A DNA stretch of 64,000 nt from Corbicula japonica. Its lineage: Eukaryota; Mollusca; Bivalvia; Venerida; Cyrenidae. The translations under genes were made by a program, and so were the position numbers. The stretch's first letter is position 1. Every line of letters begins with the position of its first letter. Under the pieces are notes generated by a model. That model saw nothing but the letters and a program-made list of their open reading frames with translations. It had not been told where the DNA came from and ran no database searches. The stretch covers positions 7,936,001 to 8,000,000 of the forward strand of contig JAZAYU010000005.1 of NCBI GenBank assembly GCA_038501625.1. The letters run 5' to 3'. Shown in pieces: positions 43,701 to 58,700 of this stretch.

Positions 43701-46700
43701 GAAACGTCTATCAGTTTTAACCCTTTCCTTGATATATACGCATTTTTACGCATGCGTGCCATCTGATCAGGATCTGCACTGGTCGCATTTTGGTCAGAAA
43801 TAACCTAAGAAATAAAAAAGCGAATAGTTAAGATCCTTATCAGATGGCCTGGATGTGCCGGCTGATCTGGATCTAAACTGTTCGCCCTAGCAATAAAGGT
43901 GTATCTATAAAGGAAAGGGTTAATATCAGGATAATGAAACATCTATCAGTTTTAATGCAACCCATTATAAAGTTACCACTACAGCTCTTTCTATGGTCCT
44001 GTCAAGTATCAAATTATTGTTCTGAGGCCATTTATTCAAGAAAATCTGCAATTCTTCCATTAAATTCTGAGATTATTAATGTCTTCATCTCAAATAGCGG
44101 AATAATTTCAAGGAAAATCCTGTAGATTATTGTTAAGCCTTGCTACTGTGACATTGTTAGGTGCCAGGAAGCTTTGCAATGTTAGAAAATATTGAGAGAC
44201 AACCGGAAATCTTGCAAATGACAAGGAGCGGATTTTTTTTATAAAAGCAAAACTGCTCTTCATTAATCTTACTGAAAATCAAATTAATTATAACAATGTA
44301 GAATCACTTTTTGAACTTGATGGGTGTTCAGTTAAACACTTGTGTAGCCCTCTCTAGTACTTTTGTCAGAATAAAGAAAAATCCAAGTACAAACAGGGGC
44401 ATAACTCTGTCAAAATTTTCAATGTGACCTTGCCCTAAAGATTTTGACATCATCACAAATCTGTTGTAATAAGCAATATACTTTAAGAAATGGCTAAGTT
44501 ATAGCCAACGCTAATTGTTTGCGATCTATTTACTATGTTAACATGTCTCAACAGTTTAAATTAAAAATTTGGATACTTGAAAACGCTTAATATTTTCGGC
44601 ATGATGCGTGACATGGCGTCTTTATGAATTGGATTGGCAAAAAATATCTTCTTCTTAAAAAAAAATATTTGTATTCTACTCCAGAAAATATTGTGTAAAC
44701 ATGGAATTCAATTTTTTTAATTCCTTAACCAACATTTTTTTTAAATAAAACAACACCAAAATAAAGCAGCCTGCAGAAAAAACAACCTTATTTCCATTAA
44801 TTCTGTTGGATTCACAATATTAGTGTTATAAAAATACATTAATTTTGCAGTGTTCACAATATTCATGTTATAAAAATACAATCAAGTCTGCAAAATCTCA
44901 TTCTAACCCTTTGTTCAACATATGTTCTAGGAAAAGTTCAAACAGTCATTTGATTGTATATTTTCCCACAATTATATAATTCTTCTTACCACAAACATTT
45001 GCATAAAAAGTACTGGAGTATACTCCTTGCATGAAAAAAAACAGTGCAGTAGATTATATATTTATGATTTATTGGCAGAGACAAGCTGTCCTGATAATAG
45101 TTGGGAAATATGAAAGAAACTAGCTGTTTTCATTATATCGATGTCAGAAAACAGGTTACATATGGTACAATGTGAGATAAACAGGTGCAAAACAATCAAT
45201 TAATTACATGATGCCCAATGAGTTTTGTCACAGGGTAAATATGTAGGGTAAGATGCAAGATTCCAGAAAAGGAGATCATTTGGGACAGTTCTGGGAAGGA
45301 GATCATTTGGGACAGTTCTGGGAAGGTTGGAAAGGTTATGGACGCTTAATTGCAAGTTAACCATTAAATCTCCAGCAGTTTGAAAGTTATGGAGCAAATA
45401 TGAAAGACATGGTTAAATATGAACCTTCAAAGACAACTAGTGACCTTGACCTTCAGCCGGCCAGGTTGGAACAAGTGTTCTGCACATCATCTTGGTGGAA
45501 TGAACATTTGACTAAAGTTTGTTAAAATTCATTGCAGGGGTTCAGAAGATATGAACCGGACACAAAATACATAGTTAAAATCTTTAATGACCTTGACCTT
45601 GAGCCAGCCAGATTGGAACATGGGTTCTGCACATCATCTTGATGGGCTCAACATTTGATAAAGTTTCATGATATTCATTCTAGGGGTTCAAAAGATATGA
45701 ACCAGACACAAAATACATAGTTAAAATCTTTAAACATCACTGGTGACCTTGACCTTGAGCTGGCCAGGTAGGAACATGGGTTCTGCACATTCTGCACATT
45801 GTCTTCATGGGCTGACCATTTGACTAAGGTTTCATGAAATTCCTTCTAGGGGGTTCTGAAGATATGAACCGGACATGAAGTTCATGGTTCAAATCTTCAA
45901 ACACCACTGGTGACCTTGACCTTGAGCCGGCCATGTTGGAACGTGGGTTCTGCAGGTCGTCTTCATAGGCTGAGCATTTGACTAAAGTTTCATAAAATTC
46001 CTTCTATGGGTTCAGAAGATATAAACCGGACTCGAAATATATGGTTCATATCTTCAAACATCAGTGGTGACCTTGACCTTGAGCTGGCCAGGTTGGAACA
46101 TGGGTTCTGCACGTCGTCTTCATAGGGAGAACATTTAACTAAAGTTTGATGAAATTCCTTCTAGGGGTTGAAAGACCGGACACGAAATGTGCACGCACAG
46201 AAGGACAGATGGAAGGATGGACAGACGGACGAAGACCATTCCTTTATCCCCCACTCGCTATGCGGCGGGGAATAATTCATAGAACTAAGTAATAATAACA
46301 TACATTTCATGAGAGAGGGTGAATTCGCGTTACAAAATCATTAGTCTCAAAGTAAGAGGTACATTAAGCCACAAAGACGCAATATCAACTTAGCACAGTA
46401 AGCAAGTATCCTGGCTAACCAGAGACAATGTGATGAGTATTGTCACATAATATTCAGAGGGTTTTAGTGAAATCATTACAATTTTTCTAAGGATAAGTGG
46501 TTGTTCAGCGAGAACCACATTTTTCTAAATATCCTTCTGTCATCTTCAGTTCAAGATTAGGTCTAAAATCACTTAAACCTTTCCTTCATATATTATACAT
46601 ATTTTTATGCATGGGCAACCAGTGTAGATCCAGATCAGCCGGCACATCTGTGGCGTCTGATCAGGATCTGCACTGGTTGCATTTTTGCTAGAAATAACCT

Positions 46701-49700
46701 AACAAATAAAAAAGCGAACAGTTTGGATCCTGATCAGACGGCACAGATGTGACTGCTGATCAAGATCTAAACTGTACGCCCATGCAACAAAGTTGAACTT
46801 GTATCTATAGAGGAAATGGATAAAAACTTACCCAAACAAATGTTGCAAATGCCATGAAGAACATAATAACCCTTTACTCCATACATACATATTTATTGCC
46901 TGGGCACAGTGTACATCCAGATCAGCCGGGACATCTGTGCCATCTGAACAGGATCTACACTGTTAACTTCTAGAATCATTAGATAATTCCAAACCAAGAT
47001 GCAACTAGTGCAGATCCAGATCAGTTGGTATGGATGTTTTCCCTGACCTGGATCAGTGTTTCTAAAATTTTAAAATCGGACATTGGTGCCAAAATTGACT
47101 ATTGCCAGACTTCCGGTTCGCATGTACAGCTACTTCCAGTCCCCACGTACAGCTCATTTCACTTTCCCGTCCCCAAGTTCATTCCTCCCACAAAATTTCA
47201 TGCCAACACAAAGGATGTCAACATTTTCATCTACTTCCATATGCTCAAATCCAACCCCACAGCAAATAACTGTAGGAAATTAACTTTCAAATAACTGAAA
47301 AAATACTGAAAACTTTCTAATATCTTTTTAAAATACTGAAAACAGTTTTAACAGCAATCGGCTGTCTCACACACAGCATTGAAAGCTTTGAAATAAAGCA
47401 ACAACAGCAGCAGTCACAACAATCCTGCATCACACTATCATTAACATTTGTATATGATGAACCACTTTGGTCCGCCATCTGTGCCAGTAACCCGGTAAAC
47501 AATGTTTTGCTCAGATAATTTCCAGCAGCTTTTGCTTATAAATTTCAAAATAAACAAAAACTCCATAAACAAAAAATTGGTGTTCCTCAGAACACAAGTG
47601 TTGCCTGAAATTGCATTTGAAAGGGGCATAACTAAAAAAAAATCATTGAAAATGGGCATAACTCAAACAAATAAGTGAAAAGGAATTTTCATTCTTGTTG
47701 TCACACTGCCTTTGTTCATGCAGATAATATTAAGTAAATAGAAAAAGTACTTTCAATGTTACTGGCATCATTAAGTTTCAAGTTAAAGTTGCATTTGAAA
47801 GGGTCATTACTCAAAAAATAGTGAAACAGGAGTTATTATTTTTGTTTTCATTGATGGCTTTGTTCATGAAAATGATAATAATTATATTCAAAGTATTAAG
47901 TGAATAGGACAAGTACTTTCAAAGTTATAGGCAACATTAAGTTTCATGTTAAAGTTGGGGGACCACCGGATGTTGCCACCACCCCCGGACAATAGGATCC
48001 CTGTGTCTGTCCGCTGTCGCAAGTGACACAACAAAAAATATGGCTATTTGTTTTAAACTTTATAATTCCTAGTCAGTAAAATTTTTGCATTTACTTCACA
48101 GCATTTACTTCTCCAACCCTTTACTCCAAGTATATATGTTTTATCACATGGGAGCACTCTGTAGATCCAGATCTGGTCCCAAGATCATAAAACTAAATCA
48201 GGAGATCAGTCTCAAATCTCAAGGATCTGATTGGCTGAAATGGCGACTGGTCGCCATTTCAGCCAATCAGATGCTTGAGATTTGAGACTGATCTCCAGAT
48301 TTAGTTTTATGATCTTGGGCCCTGCTTGCACATCTGTGCCATTGGATCAGGATTTACAGTGTTCATTTTTAATTGGAAGTATTGAATTAAAAAGGGAACT
48401 GTGCAGATGTGCCAGCTAATCTAAATCTACATTATTTGCTTTAGATTCATTAGGTTATTTCTGACTAAGATGCAATCAGTGTAGATCCAGATCAGATGGC
48501 AAAGGTGTGCCACTTGATATTGATTTACCCTGATATCACATGTGTTAAAATGTGAATTTATGGATTAAAAGGTATAGCAAGTTTTGAACATCAGCAACTA
48601 AGAATGGTGAAGATTTGATATTCCATACTTAGGTTAATCTTCAGAAACAAAAGTGGTGATTGCGTCGACGTAACAGTAACAAAATTGCCTGGCACAGAAT
48701 AAATATTGTTGTTAAAAGTAACCTAGCATCGATGCATGTGCTAATCAAACAAACATATTGTCTAGGCCTATAGCTTTTTTAAATTTCTAATGCTAGTTAC
48801 AAAACTATACAACAAAATATCAACGAAGTACCAAGACTCAACTCACTTCTCACCTCACAATTTCCTAGAATAAAGTATTCCGAAATTCAAACAAAAAAAA
48901 TCTCAAAACAAAACGTAACAAGAAATGTAAGTTTACAAAAACAATAAATTTTCAAATTATTTTAAAAGGCACTTAAATTTTAAGAGTGGCTTTAAAACAA
49001 GAAAATGCCTAAGAAACGTAAGTTTACAAAAACAATAAATTTTCAAATTATTTTTAACCCTTTCCTCCATATATACGCCTTTTTACGTATGTGCGACCAG
49101 TGTAGATCCAGATCAGCCGTCACATCTGTGCCGTCTGATCATGATCTGCACTGGTCGCTTTTTAAACAGTAATAACCTAACAAATCATAAAGCAAACAGT
49201 GCAGATCCTGATCAGATGGCACAGCTGTGCCAGCTGATCTGGATCAACACTGTTCACCCATGCAATAAAGGTGTATCTATGGAGGAAAGGGTTAAAAGGC
49301 ACTTAAGTTTTAAGAGTGACTTTTAAATCAAGAAAACGCCTACTTAATTAAGCTAACTGAAAACTGAACACTTTGCAACAACTTTTTTGAATTACCTGCC
49401 TTTTCTGAAAGAAAAAATATGAAAAGAAACAAAAATTTTTTAATTGGGCATGATTTCATAACAATTGGTCTAAATACAGTTTGAATTCCTTGATCATTGA
49501 TAGGAAAAGCAACAGAACTTATGCCAAACTTGTAATTTTTTACACCGCAGCTCTGGTGTCAATTTTCAATCTGCGGTTTGTCTCCAAACAAAATTCAGTC
49601 AGTGGTTTGCACCGTGACAGGAGCCAAATAACTCTGATCAGGGTCAAAAGTTATAAATCTTGAGATCCAACACCATGCTCAAAACTCAGTTTCATTCTCA

Positions 49701-52700
49701 AAGCCTAGGAGTGAAATTACATATTTTTATAGCTTAATAATTGCTTTATTTGAATTCTTAATTGCATTATGATGTTGTAAAGTTCTTAAGAAAGAAACAA
49801 AATTTTGATTTTTGAGTTCAAACTCAAGTTTTATAACCTTGGGGCCAGGACTGTGTCAACCAGATCCATGTAGATTCACAAATTGACATAAATTTGAGAT
49901 TTGAGACTGTTTCCAATCTCAGTTTTATAACCTCAAGCCCTGGACACAATTATCAATGCTTCTTATCCCATGAGGGGTGACAAAAGAGATGCCCTAAAAA
50001 GATTCTGCAGCTAAAATATTCAAAGGGCCATTACTCAGCAAAAGTCAATGATATGTGCATTGTTATATCTTATCAATGCTAACTGATTTTTTTATCTCGG
50101 AACCATATGATGCCGAACATGGAATGGTATTATTCTGAAACTAGAATGTGTCCTCGGACACTGATGGCCCCACTGCTTCAACAAAATTTGTTATAACAAA
50201 GGGCCATTACTCTGGTAAAAATGGTGATGCCACAAGATTTGGGGACGTACATACGGACGGAAGAGTGCAACTCTATATGCCTCCCACTTTGTGGGGGCAT
50301 AAAAACACATCATAGGTTCCATGTTAACCATCATATGCACACTGTTGATTTAGATGGATAAAGCTAATATGCACAATCAAGCTTATATAGCCTAATAAGG
50401 CCAAATTTATTACTCAGTCACTCCATGCGATATGGCTTCTATCCCATTGCCGACCAGTGTAGATCCAGTTAGCTGGCAGATCCATGCCATCTTATCTGGA
50501 TCTGCACTTTTTGCCTTTAGAAATAATCTTGTTATTTTGCAAAAATGTCATTTCATCCAATTGTAACTCCCACCTCGCAAAATAAATTTAATATGGAAAT
50601 AACATGTAATGCTGAAGCAAGAATCAGGCAGCTAATTTCCAAAAAAATTTCAACATTCCATAAATACATAAGTATAAATTAAACAGATTTAGAACATGAA
50701 CTCAATTGAAGCCCTTCAAAAATAAGTCTTTGAAATTATTACAAGTGTCAATCAAGTTTTGATTCTTCAAATAGAAAACATTAATTAAGAAAATAACTTT
50801 AACAGCATGCTCCAATTTTTACCTGTAGAAGTGACTTAAGTGGGTTTTTCATGATCCTCTTAAATTCTTTTGCAAAGAAATCTATTTCTAACTACACTTG
50901 AACTCATTCGAAGTAATTGCCAAAGTAAGTCGGTCTGTATTCCTACAAATGATCTTATGACCAGCTTACCACCGTAGACTGTGGTATAATTATATTTTGC
51001 TGGGACTTAATTTTGTGACCTTCACACTATAGAGAATGCACAAAATTAACCGCATCAAAATCAAAACACTGAATATCTAATTTTATTAAAATAATACAAC
51101 TGAGCAAATATAACAAATGTCTACGCAAAAATATCATTTATGTCTTTTTGTACTTGAAATTTGTTCCCCAGAAAATTAAATGATACTACAGTAATTTTGA
51201 GCAAAGTTTTTTGTGGGTTTCAATAGCCTGTTTCAAAACAATCATTGGACCATTGATTTGCCAAGACAGCTTATGCCGGTGTACACCGATTCCTAAACGG
51301 GCACCAGCAATTCACTTTTTTTGCTCTGAGATTAAGCCGGGATCACTAACCGGCACACGCCGAATAAACTGGTTACATTTTAGCGGTGAATGCGTAACAA
51401 CCACAGCCGTAGCTATTGATGCCATTTAAGTTTAGCCGGAACGATTGATTCATATTTCACACCGGTGCGAGCCGATCAGTGACCAGTTAATGCCGGTTTG
51501 TAAGCCGTCTTGACAAATCAAGTTAGCCTGATACCTATTAAGATATTATACACTCATCAAAATTAATTAATGCTCAACTGTACAATTATTTCTCATAAGT
51601 ACATGTGTTCACGTAATGAGAGTTTAAATAAAATCTTCAAATTAATGTTAAGTTCCAGTTGAGAATGAATTTAATAAAAATCTTTGGACATAATTATAAT
51701 GTTTTGTCTATATTCGAGTTACAAATTTTGTGTTACCCTTAATAAATTATGTGTTGAGTATAAACAAAAATGTTAAAATTCCGATCAAACCATTTCTATA
51801 ATTAGAATCACACAGGTAGGTTATCAAATTGGTTCCGTCTAATTGCCAATTAACTGAGAATGTTCAGCATTACAAAAAAAACCAAGGCTTACATCCAGTT
51901 TCCACCATAGACGAGGCATATATTTATAAACGAAGAAAAAATTTGCTTGTAAACACAAATTGATTTTGTATAAATACATATACGATGATCTGCCAAGAAG
52001 CTGTCTATTTGACAAAGAAATTGTTCACAGACGGACAAAATTTTCCAAAATACAACCAATTACTTCTTGATGGATTACTAAAGCATTATCCATTAGATAA
52101 TGCACTGTCTGTACCCTGCAGTTATATATGACGATATATGCAAAATGTTTAAGTTCCAGAATTTTTCCAAACAAAGTCAATTCCCTGGATTTACACTGGT
52201 TGCATATGAGATAAAATGCGAAAAATGGACGAAAGGTTTACAGATGTCAAGCACAGTCTTCCTGTAACTAGACAACTTTTGGGGATGAGTACCCATAATC
52301 TTCGGAAGGTAAATTTTATGTTTTGTTAAGACAAAGACAAAGAAGGGGAATTTTAAGACATATATGCATGTTTTGACTTTGAAGGCATTTTACCAGCTAA
52401 ACTGTATCTACACTTTTTGCCCATGCCATAAAGGCTTAAATATGGGAGGAAAGGGTTAATTTCAAAGTATTGGTGTTGTCTTTATTCCATTATTGTATAT
52501 TTTCCAGCTACTTTTTGGCAGATGTGAAACCAAGAAATGGTCAAAACTTGTCAATTTGTATCGTCATATTTTTCTGACATGACAAGGCATTGCCAGCTTG
52601 GCCTGGTGAATAATCATGCAATGCCAAATATTAGGGATGTTATCTAGTTGTTTCTACGAATTGAAATTGATAGAGTATCACATATGATACAGTAACGTAA

Positions 52701-55700
52701 CTCACTAAACCTTGATGTTCATGCAAAGTTTGCAAATAATTACAGTTTATGCCTATGTTTGCTGACCTACCGTATTTCTAAAGTGAATCAGACCACATAA
52801 AAATACTCCCCATTTAAATCACCTAAATTGAGCAATATTTGAAAAAGATGTTGAAAAACACAACACTAAACAATTTTTAATCATTATAAAACAATCCTTA
52901 AATAGCCATATGACTGTCTCTAAACAACCTTTTGTTGACACAGCACAGACAAGGGCACAAGATCTTAAAACTAAAACTGGAGACCAGTTTAAAATCTCAT
53001 CTGATTTCCTGAAAGATGACTAGTTTTCATTTCAGCCTATCAGATGCTTGAGATTTGAGACTGGTCTTCAGTCTTAGTTTTATGATCTTGGGACCTGATT
53101 CAATGCTTGGCTATTACTTTTATAGATTCTAGAAATATAATTGCATGCAACAATGTTAGATTTATCATGGATTTTATTCCACTTCTGTGCCCAAGGTTAT
53201 AAAACTGAGCGTGGAAACCAGTCTCAAATCTCAAGCATGTGATTGGCTGAAATGGAGACCAGTCGCCATTTCAGCCAATCAGATGCTTGAGATTTGAGAC
53301 TGGTTTCCAATCTCAGCTTTATAACCTTTAGACCTGCTGTACTAACCTTTAGGTTCGGTTTGTCTCTCTCTTGCCAATGAAGCTCATTCTCTATGGTGTC
53401 ATAATTCAAGCTCTGAAGTATAGCAAATAACAAACAAATAAATTTTTTTTTAAACCTTTCCTTGATATATACACATTTTTACGCGTCTGATCAGGATCTG
53501 CACTGGTCGCATTTTGGTCAGAAATAACCTAATGAATCAAAAAGGGAACAGTTTAGATCCTGATCAGACAGCACGGATGTGCCAGCTGATCTGGATCTAA
53601 ACTGTTCGCCCTAGCAATAAAAGTGTATCTATACAGGAAAGGGTTAAAGAAATATTTACTATCAACTTGCACTTTGCATTGATGGAAATCTTTCTTCAGA
53701 CTGTTTCCATTCTCAATTGGAAAACATTTCATCCTGGGGCGAGGCTAGAACAAAAGCCACACACAAACTATAGGTCTGTGCACAATATTTTGTCTTCTGA
53801 CATTGACAAGGACACATATTTGACCTCTAGTTGCTGCAAAAAACATGCCATCATTCACTGTGTTGTCAGTGTGGCCATTGCAACATCCATTAAAAAGTAA
53901 CAAAATTTCAAATTCTCTTCAATATTATGTGCTGTAAAGGGATAGTAATGGAAAGCCTAGCCTATGACAAGAGAGTTATTGTAAGCTTGTGATGTGAGAG
54001 TAATTGAAAGCCTTTGTTGGAGAGAAATTGTAAACTTGTGATAGGAGAGTAATTGTAAGTCTTGTGATGTGGGAGTAATTATTAGCAAGTGATGGGAGAG
54101 TAATTGTAAGCCTGTGATAGGAGAGAAATTGTAAGCCTGCGATGTGAGAGTAATAATTGTAAGCCTGTGATGTGAGAGTAATTATAAGCCTGTGATGTGA
54201 GAGTAATTGTAAGCCTGTGGTGAGAGAGTAATTGTAAGCCTGAGATGTGAGAGTAATTGTAAGCCTGTGATGTGAGAGTAATTGTTAGCCTGTAATAGGA
54301 GAGAAATTGTAAGCTTATGATGGGAGAGTAATTGTTAGCCTGTGATCGGAGAGAAATTGTAAGCCTGTGATGTGAGAGTAATTGTTAGCCTGTCATGGGA
54401 GAGTAATTGTAAGCCTGTGATAGGAGACAAATTGTAAGCCTGTGATGCGAGAGTAATTGTAAGTCTTGTGATGTGAGAGTAATTGTAGGCCTGTGATGTA
54501 ATAGTAATTGTAAGTCTTGTGATGTGAGAGTAATTGTAAGCCTATGATGGGAGAGTAAAGGTAAGCATGTGATGGAAGAGTAATTGTAAGCCTGCAATGG
54601 AAGAGTAACTGAGCCTATGATGGGAGAGTTAAGGTAAGCCTGTGATGGGAGAGTAATTGTAATTATGTATTGGAAGAGTAATTGCAAGCCTTTGATTGGA
54701 GAGTTATTGTAAGCCTGTGATGGGAGAGTAATGGTAAGGCTGTGATCGGAGAGTACTTGTAAGCCTGTGATAGGAGAGTAACTGTAAGGCTCTGATGGAG
54801 AGTTAATTGCAAGCCTATGATGGGAGAGTAATTGTTAGCCTGTGATTGGAGATTAATTTTAAGCCTGTGATGGGAGAGAAATTGTAAGCCTGAAATTGGA
54901 GAGCAGTTGTAAGCCTGTAAAAGGCCCCTTATTGTTAGCCTTTGTAAGGACAGAAATTGCAAGTCAGTGATAAGAAAGTAATGGTAAGCATTAGATTGGA
55001 GATTTCTTGTAATCATGTGATGGGAGAGTAATGGAAAGACGGTAATGGGAGAGTAATTGTAGGCCTGTGATGGAAGAGTGATTTAAAGCCCATTGGAAAA
55101 GTTATTGTAAGTCTGTGTTACTGTTTTTGTGTTATGAGAGAGTAATTATAAGGCAAATGGGGAAAGTAATTATATGTCTGTGATGGTACAATTTTTTTCA
55201 AATTTACAGTACAGAGTAATTGTGTCTGTGCTTGAAGAGAAATTGTATGTTTAAAAATTAGATGCTCTCTCTGTGCAGTGGGTGCTACTGTATACATCTT
55301 TGATGGAATCATTAATGACTGTCTGTAATGAAAGCAAATTACTATACAAGTAATGGAAACAGTATTGTCTGTAATGGAATCAAATTACTATACAAGTAAT
55401 GGAAACAGTATTGTCTGTAATGGAATCAAATTACTATACAAGTAATGGAAACAGTATTGTCTGTAATGGAATCAAATTACTATACAAGTAATGGAAAAAG
55501 TATTGTCTGTAATGGAAGCAAATTACTATACAAGTAATGGAAACAGTATTGTCTGTAATGGAATCAAATTACTATACAAGTAATGGAAACAGTATTGTCT
55601 GTAATGGAATCAAATAACTATACAAGAAATGGAAAAAGTATTGTCTGTAATGGAATCAAATTACTATACAAGTAATGGAAACAGTATTGTCTGTAATGGA

Positions 55701-58700
55701 ATCAAATCACTATGCAAGCAATGGAAACAGTATTGTCTGTCATGGAATCAAATTACTATGCAAGTAATGGAAACAGTATTGTCTGTAATGGAAGAAGATA
55801 ACTACGAATGTAATAGAAACATTAGTATCTCTTGTGAAATCAAATAAGTATGCATGTAGTACAAACAATATTGTCTGAAATGGAACCTAAATCTATGCAT
55901 TCATGGAAACATATTTCTGTAATGGAAGCAAGTACATTCAGAGGTGTAGAATTCCACTCGACCGCTCGCCATGGCGAGTAAATGATCTGTTGGGTCGAGT
56001 GAAGCGGCCGAAACACTCGACCGACCGGGCGAGTAAATTTTTCAGCAAAGCACATGTATTTTCTTCGGAAAAATGAAATATTTTCACTTTGTTTACAAAA
56101 TACACTTCGATTTCCGGAATTTCGGTCGATTTCCGGTGTATTCGGAAAGTTTCTGATGTAAAGGTAACAGCAGCGATTTATTTTTATCCTCATTGGGTTT
56201 CCCAAATCAGAACCAGGCTGCAAGTGCACCTATTTTCCCACTGTATGTCAAAATGTCGAAAAAAATGAAGATAACATTTTTTACACCAGCTGATGATGAA
56301 AAGCGAGAGCGCGAGAGAGACAGTAAGAAAGAGATAGAACGAATAGAAAAATGAAAATTGCAACAGAAAGAGTATTTTATTTAAAATGTAAGGGCGAGTG
56401 TACTTTCTGTAAGGGCGAGTGCACTTACTCATTCACTCGACCTGCAGGGCGAGTGGGTCAAAGAAAATTTCTACACCTCTGACATTCCATGTAGTATAAA
56501 CATTATTGTCTGCAATGGAAGGATATTACTATGCATCTAATGGAAACGTCTCTCTATAATTGGAGCATATTAGGGGTGAAAGTGTCATATACTATCTTGG
56601 ATGGTCACATAACATTATTAGGTTTATTAGGTTTCTTTGATGAAAGACTATTAAGTAGGTCTGTCAAGAAATGTATTACTAAATCTGGGATGTTGATACT
56701 CAGTAAGACTCTGCAAATCCTTGATAAAACTTGGGCAAAAGGTCAAGTCCATTATTTATGTTACAGAAAATCATTACTCTAGGGATAATGAACCTACCTC
56801 CCACTTAGAGACTATTCGTTTCCTGAATCTTGTTTTTTCACCATAGTCTTTTATTTTCTTTGAGATATCCTGAAATATACGACATATTATCAATATATTG
56901 TATTAGATATTATGCTGATAAAGAATTAGGTAATGACAGAATTTTTTTTTCTTTTAGTGTTAACAATAAACCTTGCTTTCCAGTACAGAAAAAAGCATAA
57001 CCACTTTCTCCATATATACACATTTTTACATATGTGCCACCAGTGTTGATCACAAGATCAGCCAGTGCATCTGTACTGTCTGATCTGGATCTGCACTGGT
57101 CACATCTTGGTCAGAAATAACTTAATAAATGTAAAATCAAACAGTGTAGATTCTGTGCCCAAGGTTATAAAACTGACCAGTCGCCATTTCAGCCAATCAG
57201 ATGCTTGAGATTTGAGAGTGGTTTCCAATCTCAGTTTTATAACCTTTGGAACAGATCACATGGCACATGTGCGGGCTATCTTGACCTACAATGTTCGCCC
57301 ACGCCATAAAGTTGTAAATTTAGTGGAAAAGGTTAACTTTTCTAAATACAAGCTTAAAAACTCTTTTGTACCATGACCACCTTTTAAGCTGAGTATATCA
57401 GCAAAATCAGTATTCAGCGACTAGAAAACAGGACTTCAGAAAATTGTAAAAAATTCGCGCTACAATATATATTTTTATTTATTACTGTCTGGTATTAACT
57501 TTATCATAGGGATCTTAAGATAAAAGATACATCAAAACATAAAATCTAGAATAAAGTTGCATTATAAGTATGTGCAAATACGCAAAGTCTGGTAATTCAT
57601 CTGAGAAACCGAAGAATGCCTTATATATCATCACCTTAGCGCTTAGGCAGTATTAGTTCAGTTAAAATTTGGAGGTTATACCATTTTTGCAATGTCAAAA
57701 TGTGTGTCATATTGCCATGCTGTGGTATATACCTTAATATTCAGTAGAAAGTTTGAAAATTTTCAAAATGAATCTATTATCCAAGTTAATCAAGGACAAT
57801 ATGTGCTTGAAAAAATAATTTGAAGATGAAAACTTGCAGCAAAACAGAATGGGCTGATAAAATGGTTAAATCTTAACCATTTCCTACATAGATACACTTT
57901 TATTGTGTGGGCAGTTAAGATCCAGATCAGCCAGCACATCCATGCTGTCTGATCAGGATCTGCACTGGTCGCATTTTGGTCAGAAAGAACCTGGCAAATC
58001 AAAAAGTGAACAGTGCTGATCCTGATCAGACGGCATGCATCAATGTGTGTCTATGGAGGAAAGGGTAAAACTTTATAAAATTCTGAACCCCCAAGTTATC
58101 AACCTTTTTAGAAAATTGAATGAAAGATTAAAATTCTCATGTCAGCCAGAGTTCTTTATATAAAAACAAATTCATTTTGTTTTTTCTGGTCTGAAGCATA
58201 AAACATGTGCTAAATTTGCCTCCAAAGTACAAGTTTGGAAAAGCCTTCAGAATTTTATTAAATTTTGCATTCAACCATCTGGCAAAGTTTAAAGAAACAA
58301 AAATCCTGTCTCCTTTATAAAAAAAATAACATTTTATCCAATAAAATTATTTAACCCTTTAGTCCATCTGACTTTTTTTTGCATGGGTAAACTGTGTAGA
58401 TCAAGATAAGCCAGCACAAGAGTGCCATCTGATTAAGATCTACTCTGACTGCATTAGATTCATTCTAGGGTATTTCTGATAAAAAAAGTGTAAACCAATG
58501 CAGATTGCACAGCTGATCTGGATCTAAATTTTATTAAATTTTGCATTCAATTATTTAACAAAGTTTTCACAGGATCTACACTGCCCAAGTGAGAAGTCGC
58601 ATATCCATGACATAAAGTATTTACTCCTGCATCATTTCAGTATGCAGTGCATAAACAATCTTAACCATTTCCATATATATGCATTTTTACACGTGTGACC

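Noticed and set aside
54385..55016. Minus-strand frames of 100 and 117 codons
   Set aside because: Both read through the 25-bp minisatellite. The repeated [13 protein letters not shown] peptide follows from the unit, not from selection.
55840..56432. Minus-strand frames of 129 and 80 codons
   Set aside because: They run against the likely hAT orientation and through its terminal inverted blocks. The plus-strand [12 protein letters not shown] start is the better coding trace.
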